A stretch of DNA of 64,000 bases from Mesodorylaimus sp. YZB2_4 (GCA_030248295.1 JASANH010001085.1:457644-521643); one strand, 5' to 3'. Positions 36,270-51,200 are shown, counted from the first letter of the stretch. Numbers and translations are program-made. Notes: generated by a model from the sequence alone, not told the origin.

Positions 36270-39200
36270 ATGGACAATATATCGTCGGTGATTGAAGAAG
36301 ATGAGGAAGCAAGTTCGGATCGATACTTGTATTTTCGTGGACGTCCTTTACGAATGACTGGGAAAACTAGAAGTCAGTGACCTTTTTCGCTTTAAAAAGG
36401 TTTCTTCTCAATTCTGCTAATTTTCTGTCAGATCGTTACGAAAGTTCGGATGATCAAATTCCGATCGATTTCTCTAGGCGTAAGTATTTGGCAAACTTAC
36501 TTAAAGTTCTGAATGTGTTCTTCACATAATTTTTAGCGTTGGAAGAAAACATTCGTGATTCGTTAGCTAATTGCGTAAATACTGGAATCGAAGAGAATAT
36601 CAGCTCGAGCAAACAAATTCGATTAAATCATTTAAATAATTTAGTTCGAGTAATTGAAAGAGGTTACTCGAAACCATGGCGAAACGGTGGTGAATCAAAA
36701 AAGAAGCGTAGTTTTAAAGATATAATTCACGCGGGAAATTCAAATTTGCCAATCACTTATGAACAAATTCTCATTTGGTAAGTCAGTGTGGCTTAGGATT
36801 GATGGTATCTTGGGAATATTTGTGCTGATTTCGGCTCATCCAAGTGATTTGGTGTGATTTTTTCCAGTTTACGTTGTTTGTTAACTGATGAGGAACGCGA
36901 AATTCGTGCAGCCACGTTGCGAGTTTTGCGATATTTTATTCAATCGGATGAGGATTTAAGAATTGCATTGCAATTGCGCATTGATGTTTTAATCGCAAGG
37001 TAAGATATTCTGAGTTTATCATGTAAGTTAGAAAAATATGCCTAGTTTGCTTTCGCGAGGTTTTTTTTCTGCAGCTGTGCATATTTTCGAGCAAGATAGT
37101 CAAATATTTGGTTAAAAAATTTTAACAGATGCGAAATAGTCGTTTTAACTGATTGGATGTGAAAACTGTGGCTACAAACGGTCTGGTGCAAATAAGCAGG
37201 GCGAATAAGCCGTACTCTACAAAAAATCGGTACCTTTTGAGAAGCCGTCATTCAGCTACTATTAAAGCATGATTTGAGCCAGAAACTGAATGTAGCGACG
37301 CGATTTTTTAGTTTTCCCAAGAAAGTAAGGGCATCAAGCATTTTCTGCCCAAGTTAAATCATTTGGAACGAAGAAAAGCTAAATTTTTCAGTTTTTGACT
37401 TGCGCGTGCTTTTGACTACCGATGGATGGAGCTCGAATAGACGAGTATTTTTTCAAGTTCACTTAAAAAGGCACACACTTATGGAATTTCGCGTCAATTA
37501 AACTAGTTTCCACTGTCTCCCCGCTTTTTGATATCTCGAAAGGCCTTATGTACACTTCACACTTCCAAGAGCAAGGGGAACGGAAAATGCGCTGCATGTA
37601 AATGACTGGATGGAAACGTACTTTAGATGGGAGTGAAAAATTTCTGATCTTTGTATATTGAGCATCTGACATGACTTAACCAAGTGTGCCAAAGTCTGTA
37701 TTGTGGCTTTCATCCAGGTCCGACCGATAAGGCAATTATCGGTATCGGCCGATAACCGATAACGCAATTATCGGCCGATAATACCGATAATTCTTAAGAA
37801 CTTAAATTCAAGTTTTATGGCGGGAAATTTGATTTTTGGTCAGATCCCATCCTTAAAACATGCAATTTTTTAATTTCGCATGCTAGGCTTCCTTTGAAGA
37901 CCAATTTGAATTAATCTGGTTGCCCGAAATTTTGGGACCGAAGACTATGTAAGTTGCAATATCCCAACTAAAAACTCCTCTTCGCAGATGTAATACACTT
38001 GAGGCAACGCATGACACCTCTAGGGCCAGCCGTGTGACACTGTCAGGAAGTGGGCATAAATGTTTAAACCCAGCTGGCAGGACAGGGTCTGGATGCTTGA
38101 GTGAAAGGAAGTTAATCATGAAACAGCAGAGTTCCCTTTGCTTGAATTAAAATATAAATTGGATTTTGTTGCTTCTATCTTACAGGCGGAGGCACATTAT
38201 GTGCACATGCACACCCTGGAAACTTGGATGAGGTTCAGAACCGTCTAAAACTCATTTTGTTAGACTCTAGGTAGGGATAATGAGTGAAATATGCAAAGCA
38301 GATCCCTTCACAACTTCTTGAGGGCTCTAGTTTTCGACTGGGGTCCTGACCCTGATCCTCATCCCAAACAGCATGCATCTGGGATTCACCCTCAAACATT
38401 TTGATACGTCCAGATATACGAAAAAACCCACGAAATATAGTATCAGCATTGCATATGTGCAATCTTGTGAGATGACTGAGATGTATATACTTATAAAAAA
38501 TAGTTCCGATGCAGGGCAAACTTCATGAAGTTTTTAGTACATGTCAAGAAAAGAAGTGAACAGATAGACGGACGTAAACAGCCAGAAAGCTTTTTTCTAT
38601 CCCAGCCCCTTCAGGGTTATCTCGAACCCCAGAAGACCCTGAAGGCCATCACCATTCCTGTCCCCGACTCCAAATGGGGAAAGACTAACCTTATTTCCAA
38701 AATCTCACCCAAGGGTGAATGCTACGACTACAGCGATAATTTGTAGTCATAGCCCCTTTTTTTGAGTCAGAGTAACCTGTAATTTATTGTGCCGCGGGGG
38801 CCTGAGAAGGACTCTTGTTTCTGAGTGTACAGTAGACAATACGACACGAGGCAAAGAGGTCGCCTTCATTGAGATGCATGCAAGTAACAAGACAGGGCCA
38901 GCCTACCTCCTTCCCATAACCTTAGCCTATGCAACACACAGACAGCCAACTGCTTCTAGTGTAAACTGCTTTGGTGCCATTGCGGGCATCCCAGTAAGAA
39001 AAGCCATGATCGTGACTTGTCGTGATTCAGCTCCAGACTGTTTTTGGACACTGACCTCTTTGATCGAGAATCCGTAGCTCCCTGCTCCTCTTCATAATCA
39101 CTAGCAACAGGCCGTATGTGCGCCCTAAACTCTGATTGATGGGGAAATCTACATTATCGGCATTGTCGGCAGCACAAATTATCGGTATCGGACGATAACA

Positions 39201-42200
39201 TTTATTTGTTATCTTCTCAGATTTGGGTGTAAGTCATCAACGGAGATTAAAAAAATCCAGATCCTGATCCCGACCTTAATCCTGAAAAAAGTGGTCCCGA
39301 ACGAGCGCTGGTTTGAAGTAGATTTTATCAGTTTGGTGCAGGTATTTAAAAATTGGGCCCTCTTCTTATATGTAAATTCAATGTTTAATTAAATTTTGCT
39401 CAATGAAATCTGATAGCGTTCGACCGGGGTCAGGGTTAGATGTAGTCTGAAATAGTGTATGTGCAGAATACTTAAGCGGATGTCACTCATTTGCCCTGGA
39501 AAGTAAGAGTATAGTAGCCGACCAGCGCACATCGGAGCATTGCATGGGGCCCAAAACATTTGACAATTGGTTTCTTCATGTGACCGAAGGTATGAGTCAT
39601 AAATAAAATAAGCAAAGGAGATGGTTTCGCATCTGTTGCTTGAGTGAATCCTCCGCCCTCACCCCTTCGCTATGCCCGCACACGCAGTCAATTATGTTCA
39701 GGGCGTGAAGTGCTTGGATGCCATTGCTGGCATACAAGACAAATCATAATCAATCGCGATTCAGTATTGGCTCATATTTTTGACTGGGGTCGTGGTCAAA
39801 GCGTGTGCCTCTCACGCTGGGTGCGCTTTTATTTACAGGTGAGGGTTCGACTCCCGCTTCGGCACAAAATTATTGTCTAATATATACTCCCTAGGCCTCG
39901 AGTGAGCTGTATGGTGCTTGGCTATGAATAAAGTATGACATGACATGACGTGATGAGTTTTCTTGGGCACTCACTATCAGCAGATCCTGCATTCACCCAG
40001 CACTTTTATTAACTGTGAAATCTATAACTTATTTACATAATCGGTATCGGTTGGTGCTGAATCAGGATCCAGATGTTGGCTAAGACTTTTTCGTGGACTC
40101 TGCTTGACTCAGAATTCAGACAGAACCTCCTGTTCCCTGTCGAGCTTGGCAGTTGGTCGTCGACACATTTGCCCACAACTGTTTTTTTCGTGGCTCAGAA
40201 ATTTCAATGATCATTATCAACTGATAATATCTGTCAATGCTGATTTTTGTTATGAAAATTTAGAAATCTGAGTTAAATTCTTGCAGATGTTTGGACGTTG
40301 TTTTGGACAATCGTTTGGAGCGTACGCAATGTATTCGTTTATTAATTTCGCTTATTCATAATTGTTCAGCCACTTTCCCAGCTAGTTTGGTTCAAATACT
40401 TTTATCAGTTTCAATGGATGGGCAAGAAGAGAATGATAAAATTACACGAGCTGCAACTGCCGCTTTGTGTGAACTTGGTATGAGAAAACTTTTTTCTGGG
40501 ATTTTTAAAATAAGGTTTTTGGTAGACTGCTAAATGCTCACTGTGTGAATCGAAGGGGTCTCATTGGAGCCAAGCAAAAGGCGGTGAATATGACCAAAAA
40601 ATTCTTTCACTCGATCTTGAATTTGGAAGTTTTCGACGAAAACTTGACGCCCAGGCGATTTGTGTCATTTGTAGGCCAAATAAACTTTTTCGACATCGGA
40701 CTGGAAAATTCATTTTCCCAAATGCCCATTCTTTGGTCGAGTCTACCAGAAACCTTGTCTTACGAGGAAACATTCCCGATTGTCTCTCGCAGATCAAAAC
40801 GTCCCGAGTGAGAGTTGAACTCGGGCCGCCACGATTCGTAGGCGCACGCTCTACCAGTTCGACAACCCTGCGCGATCGCGCGCTGCAAACTTGGGTAGTC
40901 GAAGTGAGTGCTGGGACATGTGGTCATTTTCTGGTCAACCAGGGGCCACTGGGAAAAATTATCAGCATCAAAATTCATCCAAGAATGTACTACTTTCACG
41001 CAAAGTTTCGTTTTGATTTGCGAGAGACAGTCGGGAATGTTCCCTCGCTAGAGTTTTTCTAGTCGCGGGAAATTCAAATTTTGCTTTGTATGAGGATTTT
41101 GCGTTTGTGAAGCAAGAGTTTACTGGAGCTCGAGAAAATGTATGAAATGATTTATATTTTAGTTGTGCTTAATTCGGACGTGGTGCTTGAATGCGGTGGT
41201 GTGAGTTGGTTGATTCGATCAATACTAATGAGTGGTCAGTCGACATCGCGTTTGGCTGAATGTTTGACTACCGTATTGGCAACAATTTATAATCAGCCAC
41301 GGAATCGATTACGTTATGAATTATTGTTGAAAAATGTGTTTTATGTAAGTCGTGTCTTTTTGGTTTTTATGAATGTGAAATAAGAGTTTTCTGGAACTAT
41401 AGAAAATTCATGCATGCTTGAAAGGTTTTGGGATGGAAAAACTACAGAAATTGAGCGATGCTGTTTCTTTAGGATCTTTTAGCACCATTGATGGATGAAC
41501 ATTTTAAGTTATCTGGAGCGGAGAAAGAGGAGAAAAATGTGCAGTAAGTATTGGGGGGGGGGGGGTCAGGGTGTGATGTCACTAAGATGAAGAAATCGAA
41601 ACTCGGCATGCAGTCTCCCGGAGTTGACGTTGATTTTGGCTCCAGAGTTCTTGTTTTTCCTGTTTTCCCAGGTTTTCTAGACAAGAAAAAGATTTTTCTA
41701 GGTGCGATAAAGGTTTATAGGTCATGCGAATTAGAAGAACCGGGTTCATAACAGTACAAGGCGAGGAAAGCTTGAAAAGTCAGGGAATGTGAACCTGTCG
41801 GGAAAAATTGGGGGAATAGGAATTCTGAGTCATTGAAGAAAAACTGAGTTTCTCATTGTCGCAGCTCTGCTAAACCATTTTCAACTGATTTACTGATTCC
41901 CAGCATGATCGACAAAGAGGCAAGAAAAGCGGGTGATTCAAAATTCGAAACCTCAGAGTGCATTCTCTAATAGATCTTTCTATTTTGGCTCCACACCCCC
42001 ATTTTCCCTGATTTTCCCACGTTTTGTAGGCGCTTTTCAGATTCCTCGACTTTCCAGGCCTTGTACTGCATAAATCCTGGTCTTCTGATTCGTAACATCT
42101 GTAAACCGTTATCTCGTTTGAGAAAAAATCGTTTTTTATTTTTAAAAGTTTGGACAAATCAGCAAATTTTTCTTTTTCACTGGCAATCAATTATTGAAAT

Positions 42201-45200
42201 TTTCAGGCTCAAAGCAGAAACTGAACAAGTTTTGGATAATTGTCGAGCAGCATTTGTTGCTGCACTTCGAACGTGGCCTGGTCTGATCGGTTGTTTTTCA
42301 TCGTCATCTAGTCAGGGAATAGTTGGAATGTTTTTCGATGCTCCAATTTACGCTCTGGTTGCGTCGTTGTGCTTGGATTCGGATAAGATTCGAGTAAGGT
42401 TTGGTTATGTGCTTGTAGATTTGATGTGACCTGTGATCGATTAGGGCCATTTTGACATAGTTGTTCAATTTATTGGTGAAATTTATATTTTAGGACTTCG
42501 CTTTGGAAGGTGTCTGCGAAGTGTTGAGTATTCCCTATCAGAATGAGCATTGGGACAGTTGGGAGAAAACACTGGAAGTGGCTGGTAAGTGCTTTTTGTC
42601 GTGTCATATGTACATCGCACTCGAGGGCTAAGGAAAACTCAAATCGATAAGTTGGGCGTAAGATGAAGATGGCCCAGCAGGGTTTTTGAAGTAATATCCT
42701 TTGTAAAAAAATTTTCTAGAATGTATTCCAATGGAAGAATATAATTATTCTTTGACGCAACAGTTCGCTAACGCTGATGCGAAGAGCTTGTTGGCCGATT
42801 GGAGCAAGAATAGACGCCCGAATTTGACAACTCAAACGACGGCATTAATTCTTTTGGGATTAGTAGATGCCGGATGGATTCATGTGAGTTGGTTGTGAAT
42901 GTGAGTCTTTGTTTAGGTTTTCGTGAATTTCTGTATTTTTACAGGCTTTAACTCGAGTAATCGTTGAAAATCCGAATCGCGGTTTGGAATTGAAAATGAC
43001 TTTAGTTTTATCTGATATTTTGCACATGGTAAGTTAGTTTATTTAATTTTGTAGGGCTCGAAATGGTGAGGATAAAAATTTTTTAGTGTGGACGTTATTT
43101 GCCATCAATTTATCGTCAATTAACGCTCAGTTTGACATCAGTTCTTTATTCAATCTATGAAGATAAGACGATTTTAGAAGATCGTAATGAAAATCAAAAA
43201 ATGGTTGATGATATGAAATCTGGTTTGAAAATGGTACCTCGCGAAGTTCAAGAACAGTAAGAAATCTTATATTGTGAATTTAAGGTAAAATTTTGAATTT
43301 CTTCTTTGTAGGAATGCAGTTCTGTTAGCTCATCGCTTGAGGATTTTATCATCGTTGAAACAAAGATCGAATAAAATTCGAACTTTGCAAATGGAAAATT
43401 TGATATCGAAATTTTGTTACTCGACTCGAACGGTTGTTGCCGAGGTGACGAGTTGTTTGGAAACAACTGAGACTGCGAGTGTTGGCACTTTGGAGAAGAC
43501 GATTCCTAGAATTCATACGTTGCGATCTATGAGCCAGGCGCAAGTGGCGAGATCGACTAGTCTGCCTGTCGATGCGGTAAGTTTCATGTTGATGGAGAAG
43601 TATATTAGTGCTCAGCCGAGGGTGACTTTAGTCGAGGTCGAGGCTCAACTTGTTCGAGGTTTCCGCTAGCATCTCTTGACTTATTTTGTGTTTTGTCCTG
43701 CAGTTCCAAGTACATTTCCATGCTTTTCTGACTGCATTTTCAAGAGTCAAATAACGCACAGGAATAAAAGGCAAGGAATATGGACGGAAGCAGCCCTACA
43801 TTGATTTCGGTGAAGCACAGTGCGCGAGAGAATAATTCTTTTGCAATGATTCGAAATGACGGAAGTGCAAGCTTTGCTTCTTTGCAATTCTTTTACCACC
43901 AAGGCTTGCATTTTCGTGCTAGCTACAGTAGAAAAGTGTGTCTGACTCGATGAGTTGTCAAGCTGAATGGCCTGACGACAAGTCGTTTGCACTGGTTGCG
44001 CCTACATGTGAGTCAAAAGCGCATTTAACGGTTGTATTTTTGGACTAATTAGCGTCCCTAAGGCTTACAGTTCTTCCAGAATCCATGTAAAACTGCTTAC
44101 TGATCTATAAAATGCAGTTTCGCAATTCCCAGCTGACCCGAATTTCATCTGTAGTCGGATCGGAATAATTGGGATATGCATAATGAGGCTGCAAGAAGCC
44201 ACTGAAATGCACGAGGATCTTGTGTGTCAGGTTGAAGTAATTCAAGGTGGTTTCTCTCCACGTAACAGCTCTTTGCTGGCTCTAGCTGACCCATTGAAAA
44301 TAGGTAGGCTAGGTACACCGGACTGTAGACCAGTTCCGCGCTGCCCTGGATCTCCTTGCAATGTAGCATGCTACCCTCATCTCCTGGATGGTGTCCTCCT
44401 GAGTCAGGGATTGACAGCTGACATTCGAATTCAAGACCGCTGGAGCTCATAAAACTAGAGAGGGTTTCTGAGAGACTCGACCCTGGGCTGGCCAGTCGAC
44501 TTTTTCGACCCCCCTCTTAGCTTTCGTTCGGGATCACTTTTTCGGGATTGGGATTTTTAGAGTATTTTTTCACTTTTAATTCGCTATAGGTAACCTGCAA
44601 CCCACCCAAAGTAGCCAGAAAATATAGAGCCAAGAACTTTTTGCGCAGTCTTTATGATGGCATTTAAAATCATGCAAGCAAAAAAGCATAGAATAGTCAT
44701 CAATTCCCTTTACCAGTTCCCGCAATTTTCACCAGCAATCAAACAAATCCCTTTCTTCCTCTTTACCAGTTTAATCATCCGCTAAAGTTTCTCCAGCTTA
44801 CCCTTATAGAACACTCCCTCCCTCTCCCCTTCCCCTTCTTCACACATCTCCACAACATTCAATCCCGACCACTTTTAATCGGGATCGGGAGGGGCGATCC
44901 TGACCAAAGCCCCCAGTTATCAGCCATGCGCACAAAATCTGTGGTGCGTAGTGCGGAAGTTGGGGCGGTTTTATGATGTTGTGCCCCTAGGCTACTATTT
45001 CAGTGAAAAAACAGGGAGATCTGGCTTCTATAATTTACCGATAATCGATTATGTGCCTGATCGCGGCTGATCACGAATGGTTTTTTCGAATATCTCATGA
45101 ACGGTTATAGCTAGACTAATTTTTAAGAAAGGTTCAGCTTCCTTGAAATGTTGCGGTCATTTCTATACTTTAAAAATTGTTCTAGACCCGAAACTAAGCA

Positions 45201-48200
45201 AGTTATGATTTTTTGACCAAAAGTGACCCTTTTTGACCTTTAAAGTGCATTATTTCCATATAGGCATCTTAGAAAAATTTTATCTTCGCCAAAACCATCA
45301 GTTTTGTGAGTACTTCCGACAGAGCATTCAAAAAAGGGGTCAAAAAAGCCAACTGGCCAAGTATATTTCATATGGGTCTAGTCTCTCAGAAATCCTCTCT
45401 CAATGCAGTGGCTTTCGATTATAGTAGTCACAGACTAATGACACATCCATGTACCTACTGTCTTCTGCCAATTTATCACGCTACCCACACCTCCAGGCTG
45501 GTGTCCGTGTGACCATGAGTCAGAGACTGACTTGGGAGGAGGGTTTGGGAGCATGCTTGGTCTGCATAAGACTCGAAGTAGCGACCTTTGATTGTGGCGA
45601 TCACAGACTAGTGAAGCATCAACCTGGCTGGTTGACGCTACTCGTCAGACTGAATCACTGCCTATCTTACAATAGCATGTTGCGATCCGTTGCGGATCTC
45701 ACATCATTGAGAGATATTTTTTCTGGCTCCATAGTCTGTGTTAAAGCAGCATGATGCCTCTGATCTATGAGATAATCACTGCTGGTTCCACAACCTGTGG
45801 TACAGCAGCATGATGTGATCTGTGGCTGATCTCAGAGAAGCAGGAAATTAGCGACCAAAGTCATTCACAAAAGCCAGGGAAACTGGCGGTGTGGTCTGCA
45901 GTCCTGTGCCGTAGGTTGTTACTTTGATGTGCAAAGTGCAGTTTACTGAGCTCGCCGAACGCGAGGTACGCGCTATGCATATCAGGAGGTCATACTGCCT
46001 GCAACATGGTCACACTTGTCTGTTATTTCATGAAAATGATACAATTGGTGGTCGGTCTTATCAGACTCGAAACTCATGGACTAATACCAGCCCAGTGGCA
46101 TTTCATGATGGCCGACATTTGAGAGGCGCATGGCAAGTACTTGACGGCTTGATTGGGAGCAGGCCATTCTTGGCCACTCGGATTGCAGAAGGGATGACAG
46201 AAAGCACGTTTTCCTTCCAGAACTCCCGTCTTCTCGCAGCACATTCGATTGTCTTGCTCGTTGGCGCCAGCTTTCAAGAAATCGCGCATACCACCCATCG
46301 GGCATTGCTTGCCGAGCATAGCTTTCTTCATCTATAAAAGTCGAATAGCGAAATAGATGCGATAGAGTGGATGAAAACCTGGGTGTACTGTACAGTATAC
46401 CTCATCGAATGTAATGTCGTAACGGCATTTTTCCAAACATGTTGGTGCAATTCCAGCCGCTTCGCATCGTTGTTTGAAACCGGAATTTGCTGTTTGAAGG
46501 TCCACACAAGGTTCGATTCGATTGCAGTTTTTGTTATTACTTCCAGATTTTCCAGCTGATGAAGGTTTTTTAGTGGTTGCTTTCTTAGTTGTATGATTTT
46601 CGCCACTGTCGCCTTGATTTTCGCCTTCGTTACTGTCAGCGGGAGTGTTGGGTTTCCTGGTCCTTGCTTGAGTAGGATGCGGACGGATGGTGGTCTGAAA
46701 AATGGTTGTAGTCATATTACTCGACTTGGATCTTAACATTGCTGAAATTCCTTCATGTAGTCAAAACTAAGGAGCGCCGTGATAATCGCCTGAAATCGAT
46801 TTATTCTGGTAAATACGAATTCAATCGACTGTGAATTACTGTAGTATGTACTGATCGTTTAAAAGTGGCTCTCGATCAGACTGACAGTCGGAAAATTGAG
46901 CACTAGCCATTGTTGCATTTGATTTTCGCTCAGGCCACTCTAACAGGCTCTCAAACATCCTCACTGAAGTGGTTTCTATTCCTCTGATTGCTTTTCCAAG
47001 CTTTCGAACTGTGAGGTTGCAAAACACATAAGGACTTACCACTTTAGATGTAACTTGGCTCGGTTTGCGAGTGGTTAAAGGATCGACTCTGCGGGACGCG
47101 ACTTCATCGCTGTTTCCAGTATGTTCTTGACTGCTGCCTCGATGTTGTCCATTATTTGTGCCAGATTTAGCCGATGGGGAATTTGCGACGACTGAGCTCT
47201 TTCCATTATTTCTTTCACCTCCACATTCTTTGGCGCATCGAGTTTTAAACCTGTCGAATGTGCACATAATGGCATTTCGAGCGATCTGATCGCACGGCGG
47301 TGGCTCCAAAGTATCAGCTGCGATCAAATAAGCGCAAATGGTCAAAAACAAACATTTCGATAGTAAACCAACCATTTTCTTGATAATCCACTATAGAAAT
47401 ACTCACAGTTCGTTCGCTCAGCGCTTATTCGAATAGTTTTAAGTTAGACTTAGTTGAGTTCAAATCTTCTTTATATTCTTGTCCTCTTACAAATTGTCTA
47501 TCCGGTATTGCTATACTTGTTATGTGCGTGTGCACAGTATGTATAGTGACGCCCAAGGATAGGTACTTTCTTTTGATCATTTTCTAAGTCGCCTGCACAC
47601 CCACGTGCCTTTTGATGGAAGGTGACAATAGATAGAAGACTGGATGTTAGACGGAACTGTAACTGTTCTTGAGGGTCGTTTGCTCGTCAATTGGCGCCCA
47701 CGCGTCTTTCCGCTTACGTGTATGTTTTTGGGCAAGATAAGTCGAGATTGAATAGAAATTCGTAGGTTGAATGGTGCTGGGGCAAGCAGTCGGCCATGAT
47801 TGAAAGAATTGTTGAGAAGTGGTTGCGAATGGTGAACAGTAGAGGGAATTGTAAAAGTTGTGGGAAATGAGGGACGCTGTGCGCGAAAACGGTTGGTAAC
47901 CTGTGAAAACATGTACAGTATATTCGCCAGCCTCATGTTCGTGTTTTACTGCGTCATCAAACGCAGTTACGCGCAATCGAGGGTGAAGGAGCAGGGTACA
48001 AAATGATTTGCCTGGGCGGGAGTCGAACCCTCGCTGGTGAGGGCGCACACAGAATGAGAGGCAGACGCCTAACTTACTGGGCCGCTTGGTTTTTTTACGT
48101 TAGCCATGTGATTGAAAATGGTCGACAGAGTCAAAAGCGTGATCATCGTGATATAAGAGTTTGATGTTATTTTTACGCCTGTAGAAAGTTTCGGCTGATG

Positions 48201-51200
48201 AGGAGGAAGGAAAATAAGGATATGGAGCTGTTAATTGGAAAACGCACAGATGCTGTTGAAGTGATGGGAAAGCCAGTTATGACAGGCTTATGGCTAATCC
48301 AAAAACAATACATAGGCTTGTTGGCCAGTACTTGCAGGTTTGTTACAGAGGCAGTGCAAGGTTTTACAGAGGCATATTGAGTTGGGAGCTAAGGTCAGTG
48401 TGGCACACGGAAATGCTGTTGGGATGTGGTTCAATGAAGGAAATATTGAATTTTATGGAGCGCTTATGGCTAATAAGCGCGTCAGCGCTTGAACGGTCTC
48501 TTCTTCAGATGTGTGATCAGTCACCTCATAGTTTGTCATTCTGATGAGACCTCATCCGTCCTTATAGAGCTTGATCCTTTTTTGGTCAGGCCTCATTACC
48601 AGTCTGACCATCACTTGACATCAGCGTCCGGTCGTAGACCCAACTGGCATGTGCGAGGCGAAACGAGAAAACCGCTGCAAAAAATATACAGCGTAAAAAC
48701 AATACAGGAGTGTTGGTTGTGCTTGAATGTCCTCTGCTGCAGAGTAGATGTATCGATCGATCGATCGCCTCATATCATAGTCAATGATTTTGATGAAACC
48801 TCATCCATCCTTATAGAGCCTAATCCTTATTTTGGTCAGGCCTGTTACTAATCTGAGTAGCTCTGATCACTAATCTGATTAGCACTGAATTAAGCTGATT
48901 AGCACCGATAATTAATCTGATTAACACTAATTTCTGATTAGCACTGATAATTAATCTGATTAGCACTGATCACTAATCTGAGCAATACTGATCACTTAGC
49001 TGATCAATACTGATCGTTAAGCTGATCAATACTGATCACTAAGCTGATCAATCTGACAAGATCCCTTTGATCAGGTCGCTGCATCACAGCTTTTCTTTTA
49101 CAGAAGCCCTTGACGCCAAAGGTGGCAGCCGACCGAGTTCACGAATTGGTGCGCGATAGTAGAACAACCGTTCCCTATTCAAATCATACAGCGTGGGATT
49201 GGTCGTTGATCTACTTGGCATTGTGCCAGATGGGAGAGCACAGGCATCACTTGGATGATAGTACTTGCGCAAAGTGAGGCAATTAGTTTGTGTTTTTCCT
49301 TCTAGTTTTTCAGAGTTTTTTATTTTTCAGATTCACGAATCAGCTAATCCAATTTTTTGATACAGTGGGTGGTCAATTTTGTAAAATGGCGGATGATTAT
49401 CGATCGTATAGTCGAGTAGGATGCGCATTGATGAAAGTGCTGGGTTGGGCAAATTGGGAGTCAGCGATGGGTGTACAGCTGCGGACATTTTTGGCCCATT
49501 TGGTTGGAAATCTCTTGCCAGTAAGTTGATGGTTGATGGGCTCGGTGATCGATTTATGAGCGGTCTTGATTGGGTGAATCACCAAAGTGATGAGCAGATC
49601 ACCAATGAGTAACTCTTATCAGTGGCTGATAAGTTTTATGAGCAATTGCTAGGACTAATCAGACGTGACCGACTGATCGATCGCTGATTATCAGTGACTG
49701 ACTGATCGATCACTAATCATCGGTGACTGACATCATCCCAACACAACAAAACGTGACCGACTGATCGATCGCTGATTATCAGTGACTGACTGATCGATCA
49801 CTAATCATCGGTGACTGACTGATCGATCGCCGATGATCAGTGACTGACTGACTGATGGATCGCTGATCATCAGTGATTGGCTGATTGATCGATCGCCGGT
49901 CATGAGCTGATCTCTGCTGATCAGATCACTAATTCAGTAATGCAAGACATGAGCTTTTAACAAATTAGTGGCTATTTACTCAGAAACAGGATGCAAATGT
50001 GATGCCTGTAGGATCGTCTACACGTTGGCCAACTGTCAACCAAGAATATTTTGAATGGCTCGAGTTCTGATTATTTCGTGTTTATCGGCCAACTCGGCGA
50101 CACAGAAACAGGGCGACTGGCCTTAGAACGGACTGGGATCATGCAAAGGTGATCACGCCGATGTGAATGGGAAAGGAGATGGAGGATGATCCTTTTCAGA
50201 TTGGTCGACCTGGTAAATAGTGAGACCCATGACGCATATATCAAACTGATCGTATCGAGTATGATCGATTATGATCGACCTGGAATGGGACGGGTTTTGC
50301 TCCAGAAAGCTTTGACGAGCACGAAAGAAGTAAGTTTTGAATTTTGCTCAGCCCCGATTATGTGGCAGTTGGTGAATCCATCTTGGATTTTATAGAGCGC
50401 CCGAGTCTACGCGACTACTTTCCTTTCGATTCTTGCAAAATTGAAAGTAATAAATTTTTGTGATTGGGGTATGGAAATGTTGATCAATCAGTTGCGAGAT
50501 AGCAGTCGACTGGTGGTCGAAGAAGCGGCGAGAATTATGGAAGAGTTGATCAGTGATGAGGTAAGTCAGTAAAATCGTGTCACCTGATCGGTCGGAGTTG
50601 TCTGTGAGAATCGATTAACTCACAGATATAAGATCGCAACATCACAGTTGCTTGTTTTGTCAACTTATCTATAAATCTGATCGATCGATCGATTTGACTA
50701 TCAATAATTGATTGACGAGTAATCAAATCGATAGTTAGATGCTGAGTGGTATCATCACTTCCCAGTAGCCATGACTTGGGGGAGGGGGGTTCAACGGTTG
50801 ATTAAGGGTGTACGATCGATTATCGATTGATAGCCATGATCAGCCTCACAGCTCACGGTCGGTCGTATTCAGTTTTTGTGTTTTTCGATGTGACATACAT
50901 CAGCTTATCAAGGTACTGGCTTAGAGGGTCAGCATTTAACGTTTTTATGAGCAGCGAAAGGAAGAAGAGCCGACATAAACTGTGGTGATCAATCGATATG
51001 GCTGATCAGCTAATCACAATCTGATCGATATTACTAGCAGTTGGTGTTTTTCGACGTATCTGTATGTTTGACAGATAAGGACCTGTTGGTCATCAGATCA
51101 GTGACTGGTCTGTATCAACCTTGTCGTGAATCAATGACTGGTCGATTTTTGATCGATTAGTCTGATCATGCCGTAGTAGGAAACGGCAATCACTGATTCG

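Noticed and set aside
40796-40870. minus-strand tRNA gene
   Set aside because: Only three of five T-stem pairs form and the acceptor ends do not match. It lies within a foldback element.
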